A stretch of 7,065 nucleotides of DNA from Betaproteobacteria bacterium (GTDB lineage Bacteria; Pseudomonadota; Gammaproteobacteria; Burkholderiales; Burkholderiaceae_C), in contig JANXLW010000351.1 of NCBI GenBank assembly GCA_025354965.1, forward strand, positions 1 through 7,065, in the 5' to 3' direction. The translations under genes were made by a program, and so were the position numbers. Positions 5,010 to 7,065 of the stretch are shown here, in pieces; the first letter of the stretch is position 1, and each line of letters starts with the position of its first letter. The notes below the pieces were generated by a model. The model did no database searches. It had not been told where the DNA came from and saw nothing but the letters and a program-made list of their open reading frames with translations.

Positions 5010-6548
5010 CCCCGCCACTGTGAGCCGGTCTGACGGGATCCACGGCGGCAGCGGGCGAGTAATTTTGGCCACCACGTAGTCCAAGAACGTCTTCCAGCGA
5101 TCTGTCTTGGGCAACTGCTGCGCAACAGCCCTTACATGACTCAAGGCCGCACGGATATTGGCGATTAGCGCGAGCAGCTTGTCTTTTGAGGCGTGCATGG
5201 GTGTGAGATACAGCGTGGTCTGTCCAGCATGTTTGACGGCGCGCCCCACACCGGCGAGCAGTAGTGCGCGACTCGTGATGGCCTCCATGCGTGCGCCCGG
5301 TTTGGCTGCACGGCAATACCATGACCACCAGTTGTAGATGAGCGCGACAGTGCGCGCACTGGTCTGGCAGCGCTCAATGTCCTGGGTCGTGAAGCCGCCC
5401 CATCCCCACTGATTCTTCAACTCGTCAAAGCCGTTCTCGCAGTCAGCCCGGTCCCGATAGAGTTGACCGAAAGCGTCCAGCGCGTAGGCGCTGTTTGTCA
5501 CCAGCACCGCGTACTCCCAGGCCTGCACGTCTTTGTCCGGCATCAGCAACTCGATCTGCTCACCCGGCTCGTTCTTGGTTTTGCGACTCAGCGCCAAATC
5601 AGTCTTGACCGCACGACGCAGTATGACCACCCGGCGCGATTTGTCCCAGCCCGAGAGTTTGAGTGTGTCTTCGACCGCGCTCCAGCCTTGGTCGCTGGGG
5701 CCGGGTGTACTCCAGTCATCACGCGCGAATTGGCGCGCCAGCAATTTCTTCACCCCCACGGTCTGGCGCAGTTTGAACAGGTAGGGCTGGGCGCGGTCCT
5801 CCAGTTCGGCAATGAAGGGTTCGTTTCCAAAGCCGCAGTCTCCTCGAACCAAGGCCGGGCGCTGCTGGGGTGTGAACTTTTCCAGCACGCCGATCAAACC
5901 AGGACGCGCCTTGGCGGCGCTGTGCTCTTTGCCGGGTGAGACAACGACGTCCAGCACCAGGCGCAGATTACCAACCCAGTACGTGTGCAGTGCGTGGCTG
6001 GGGCGCCCGGGCTTGTGTGGGTTGTAGCTCACCTCAGCTCCGCTTTGTTTGCCGTACAACGGTTTGATGGTGGTGTCGATATCCAGGATCCAAGGGGTGC
6101 TCAGTGCGGCTTGCACGCTACCCATGAGTTGGGGCGCAAGCCAGGCTTGGCTTTGCTCAGTGCTCATGCGCGACAAGGAGCGACGCAGTGCGTCTTCACT
6201 GATTATTTTTTGCATTCCCAGTATTTGCGCACTTACCGCGTCGCCTCGCAGAGCGGTGATGTGAGCGTAGCGGTTGTGCCCAGCCAGTACGCCCAACAGC
6301 CATGTACCCAGCACATCGCGCTTGCTGTGGGCATTGGGACTGGTGTAGCTCAAGGGGCAGCTATTGACCCAGGAGTCGTACACGCCCGTGGTGGCCAAGA
6401 ACTCGGCGAAGAAAGTCAGTTGTGCATTTGGTGTGGCGCTTGCGCCATGGTCCCACTGCACGTGAATTCGACCGCCCGGCGTGTCCACCGCCATGGCCTC
6501 CAGTTCCTGCGTCTGAATCGCCAGCTGGCGTCTTTTTGCTTCACCCAT
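5007..6548 (-). CDS. IS1380-like DDE transposase
   Basis: A 513-residue, apparently intact transposase of the RNase H-like DDE type. Candidate catalytic acids are D156/D158 in WILDIDTTIKPLYG, D237 in VRGDCGFGNE, and E371/E376 in DCENGFDELKNQWGWGGF. Between the first two lies the family signature SYNPHKPGRPSHALHTYW and LRLVLDVVVSPGKEHS. After the second comes YLFKLRQTVGVKKLL. The C-terminus (LIYNWWSWYCR to DYVVAKITRPLP) is also complete, and the length is near the usual 430-510 for the family. The start is supported by GAGGT (6559-6555) six bases upstream. Nothing suggests inactivation. I am confident of the DDE transposase call; the IS1380 assignment rests on motif recall and on the terminal repeats. 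Confidence 0.9.
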   Translation of the reverse strand: MGEAKRRQLAIQTQELEAMAVDTPGGRIHVQWDHGASATPNAQLTFFAEFLATTGVYDSWVNSCPLSYTSPNAHSKRDVLGTWLLGVLAGHNRYAHITALRGDAVSAQILGMQKIISEDALRRSLSRMSTEQSQAWLAPQLMGSVQAALSTPWILDIDTTIKPLYGKQSGAEVSYNPHKPGRPSHALHTYWVGNLRLVLDVVVSPGKEHSAAKARPGLIGVLEKFTPQQRPALVRGDCGFGNEPFIAELEDRAQPYLFKLRQTVGVKKLLARQFARDDWSTPGPSDQGWSAVEDTLKLSGWDKSRRVVILRRAVKTDLALSRKTKNEPGEQIELLMPDKDVQAWEYAVLVTNSAYALDAFGQLYRDRADCENGFDELKNQWGWGGFTTQDIERCQTSARTVALIYNWWSWYCRAAKPGARMEAITSRALLLAGVGRAVKHAGQTTLYLTPMHASKDKLLALIANIRAALSHVRAVAQQLPKTDRWKTFLDYVVAKITRPLPPWIPSDRLTVAG

Positions 6549-6554
6549 ATGGTG

Positions 6555-6559
6555 ACCTC
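6555..6559 (-). promoter_or_regulatory. Ribosome binding site of the IS1380-like transposase
   Basis: GAGGT on the - strand, six bases before the ATG at 6548. It supports that start. Confidence 0.65.
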
Positions 6560-6611
6560 GATAAATCCGTTGAAACTGGCTCCCAGTCTAGCTTGCAGCC
6601 GGTTTGTGCAC

Positions 6612-6617
6612 TGTCAA
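6612..6617 (-). promoter_or_regulatory. Consensus -35 box at the inner edge of the right inverted repeat
   Basis: TTGACA, a perfect -35, reads inward on the - strand and overlaps the last bases of the inverted repeat. No good -10 sits at 16-18 bases; the nearest look-alike, TAGACT, is 21 bases away. It may drive the transposase weakly. Confidence 0.35.
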
Positions 6618-6631
6618 CTGCCGGAAATAGG
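6615..6631 (-). repeat. IS1380-like terminal inverted repeat (transposase 5' side)
   Basis: Read inward from 6631 it is CCTATTTCCGGCAGTTG, paired with 4993-5009. It lies 66 bases upstream of the transposase start. Confidence 0.85.
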
Positions 6632-6715
6632 ATAATAGAACTGTGAAACAAACTTGGCGTCATTGATTGTGAGCGGAAGGTAATAATAAAGAGACCAAAT
6701 TGGGAGCGATAAGTC

Positions 6716-6811
6716 ATGATAGGCAACCGTATTTTTGCATTGCTGTTTTCTGCTGATATTGGTGGAGCGGCGACGTCGTTCCTGTCGCTTTGGGCGACGC
6801 GGGATTCATGA
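6716..6811 (+). CDS. 31-residue ORF overlapping the PAS-protein start, possible leader peptide
   Basis: An ATG at 6716 is preceded by GGGAG at 6702-6706 (nine bases away). It opens a 31-codon frame, MIGNRIFALLFSADIGGAAT and eleven more residues, with a moderately hydrophobic first half. Its TGA (6809-6811) overlaps the ATG of the PAS gene at 6808 in an ATGA arrangement, the usual sign of translational coupling. The PAS gene itself has only a weak binding site. I recognise no family. It could be a coupled leader, or simply a chance frame in the untranslated region. Confidence 0.35.
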   Translation: MIGNRIFALLFSADIGGAATSFLSLWATRDS

Positions 6812-7065
6812 TGTGTGGCACTCATCCTGAAGGTGCTGATGGCAAGCCGCAACAAGAACTGTCCATGCTCGTCGAACAGGTTTTTGCGCAGTGGCTTGAA
6901 GGGATCGTGGTCGTTGATTCCAAAGGCAACATTGTCATGACGAACAAGGCCTTTAGCGAGATCACCGGCTACTCCGAGGCAGAGGTGCTGGGTCAGAATC
7001 CGCGCATCCTGAAATCCGGGCGACAAAGCGCCGAGTTCTACCTTGCCATGTGGGATGCGATCAAG
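6808..7065 (+). CDS. PAS-domain signalling protein (N-terminal part, runs off the window)
   Basis: The first 86 residues are present. After a short polar leader, residues about 21-86 are a PAS domain: helix VEQVFAQWLEGIVVVDSKGN, then IVMTNKAFSEITGYSEAEVLG and NPRILKSGRQSAEFY. This PAS variant, with its GY-S-x-x-E-x-x-G-x-N-P segment and a K-S-G-R, is frequent in cytoplasmic diguanylate cyclases/phosphodiesterases and in hybrid histidine kinases of betaproteobacteria; the output domain is beyond the edge. No membrane segment precedes it, so this would be a cytoplasmic sensor input. The frame is closed by a stop at 6754, which limits upstream starts. ATG 6808 overlaps the small upstream frame, and ATG 6811, six bases after GGGA, is an equal alternative. 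The IS1380-like element lies 176 bases upstream and may have displaced the original promoter. Confidence 0.85.
   Translation, partial: MMCGTHPEGADGKPQQELSMLVEQVFAQWLEGIVVVDSKGNIVMTNKAFSEITGYSEAEVLGQNPRILKSGRQSAEFYLAMWDAIK

Larger units (their letters stand above)
4993..6631 (-). mobile_element. Complete IS1380-like insertion sequence
   Basis: The element is 1639 bp and is bounded by inverted repeats CCTAAATCCGGCAGTTA (4993-5009) and, reading inward from 6631, CCTATTTCCGGCAGTTG. The repeats match at 14 of the first 16 positions. One long transposase gene on - fills it, its stop codon lying inside the left repeat. The size, the CCT termini and the protein type fit the IS1380 family. The bases outside the ends are TCAG on the left and ATAA on the right, so no 4-bp target duplication is visible. 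Confidence 0.85.

Noticed and set aside
5463..5939. A 158-codon open frame on + inside the IS1380-like element
   Set aside because: Antisense to the DDE transposase core and without family-like sequence.
5985..6635. A 216-codon open frame on + across the IS1380-like element
   Set aside because: It lies antisense to the well-supported transposase, crosses the inverted repeat, and has no recognisable motif; open antisense frames are common opposite GC-rich genes.
6541..7026. A 161-codon open frame on - opposite the PAS gene
   Set aside because: It crosses the IS boundary and is antisense to a clear PAS domain; the protein has no recognisable motif.

Overview
The window looks like an accessory, mobile-element-rich stretch of a Gram-negative chromosome, most likely a betaproteobacterium of the Burkholderiales/Comamonadaceae type. 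That placement is an inference from the moderate-to-high GC content, two lipoproteins with lipoboxes, an IS91-family transposase of the proteobacterial type, an IS1380-like element, a DUF3494 (ice-binding-like) lipoprotein and a PAS-domain signalling protein. No rRNA, tRNA or CRISPR array was seen.

Layout, left to right. (1) Positions 2-109 hold the probable 3' end of an unrecognised gene. It is followed by a small zinc-ribbon membrane protein (135-527) and a lipoprotein of unknown function (559-1278), all on + and closely spaced. (2) A compact two-gene unit follows: a 64-residue basic protein (1377-1571), then five bases later a 197-residue protein (1577-2170). The larger protein carries the hallmarks of a PARP/diphtheria-toxin-like ADP-ribosyltransferase fold (FHG, then GSGIYFWE, then HIQI). 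The arrangement is that of a toxin-antitoxin or anti-phage module and is the best candidate here for an uncharacterised system. (3) Positions ~2245-3480 hold a decayed IS91-family element. Its transposase lacks the N-terminus, carries a stop in the HUH region, and is frameshifted by a 5-bp tandem duplication. Its right edge cuts off the 3' end of a DUF5329 gene on the - strand (3701-3426). (4) Upstream of that, also on -, is a DUF3494 ice-binding-like lipoprotein (4782-3802), separated from the DUF5329 remnant by a strong hairpin terminator. (5) A complete IS1380-like element with recognisable inverted repeats occupies 4993-6631. (6) The + strand resumes with a 31-codon ORF (6716-6811) whose stop overlaps the start of a PAS-domain protein (6808 onward) that runs off the window.

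How the parts relate. The ice-binding-like gene and the clipped DUF5329 gene sit between two transposable elements, which is consistent with a rearranged or acquired segment. The left third (zinc-ribbon protein, lipoprotein, ADP-ribosyltransferase pair) looks like a cluster of accessory genes. Nothing in the sequence ties these genes functionally to the ice-binding or PAS genes.
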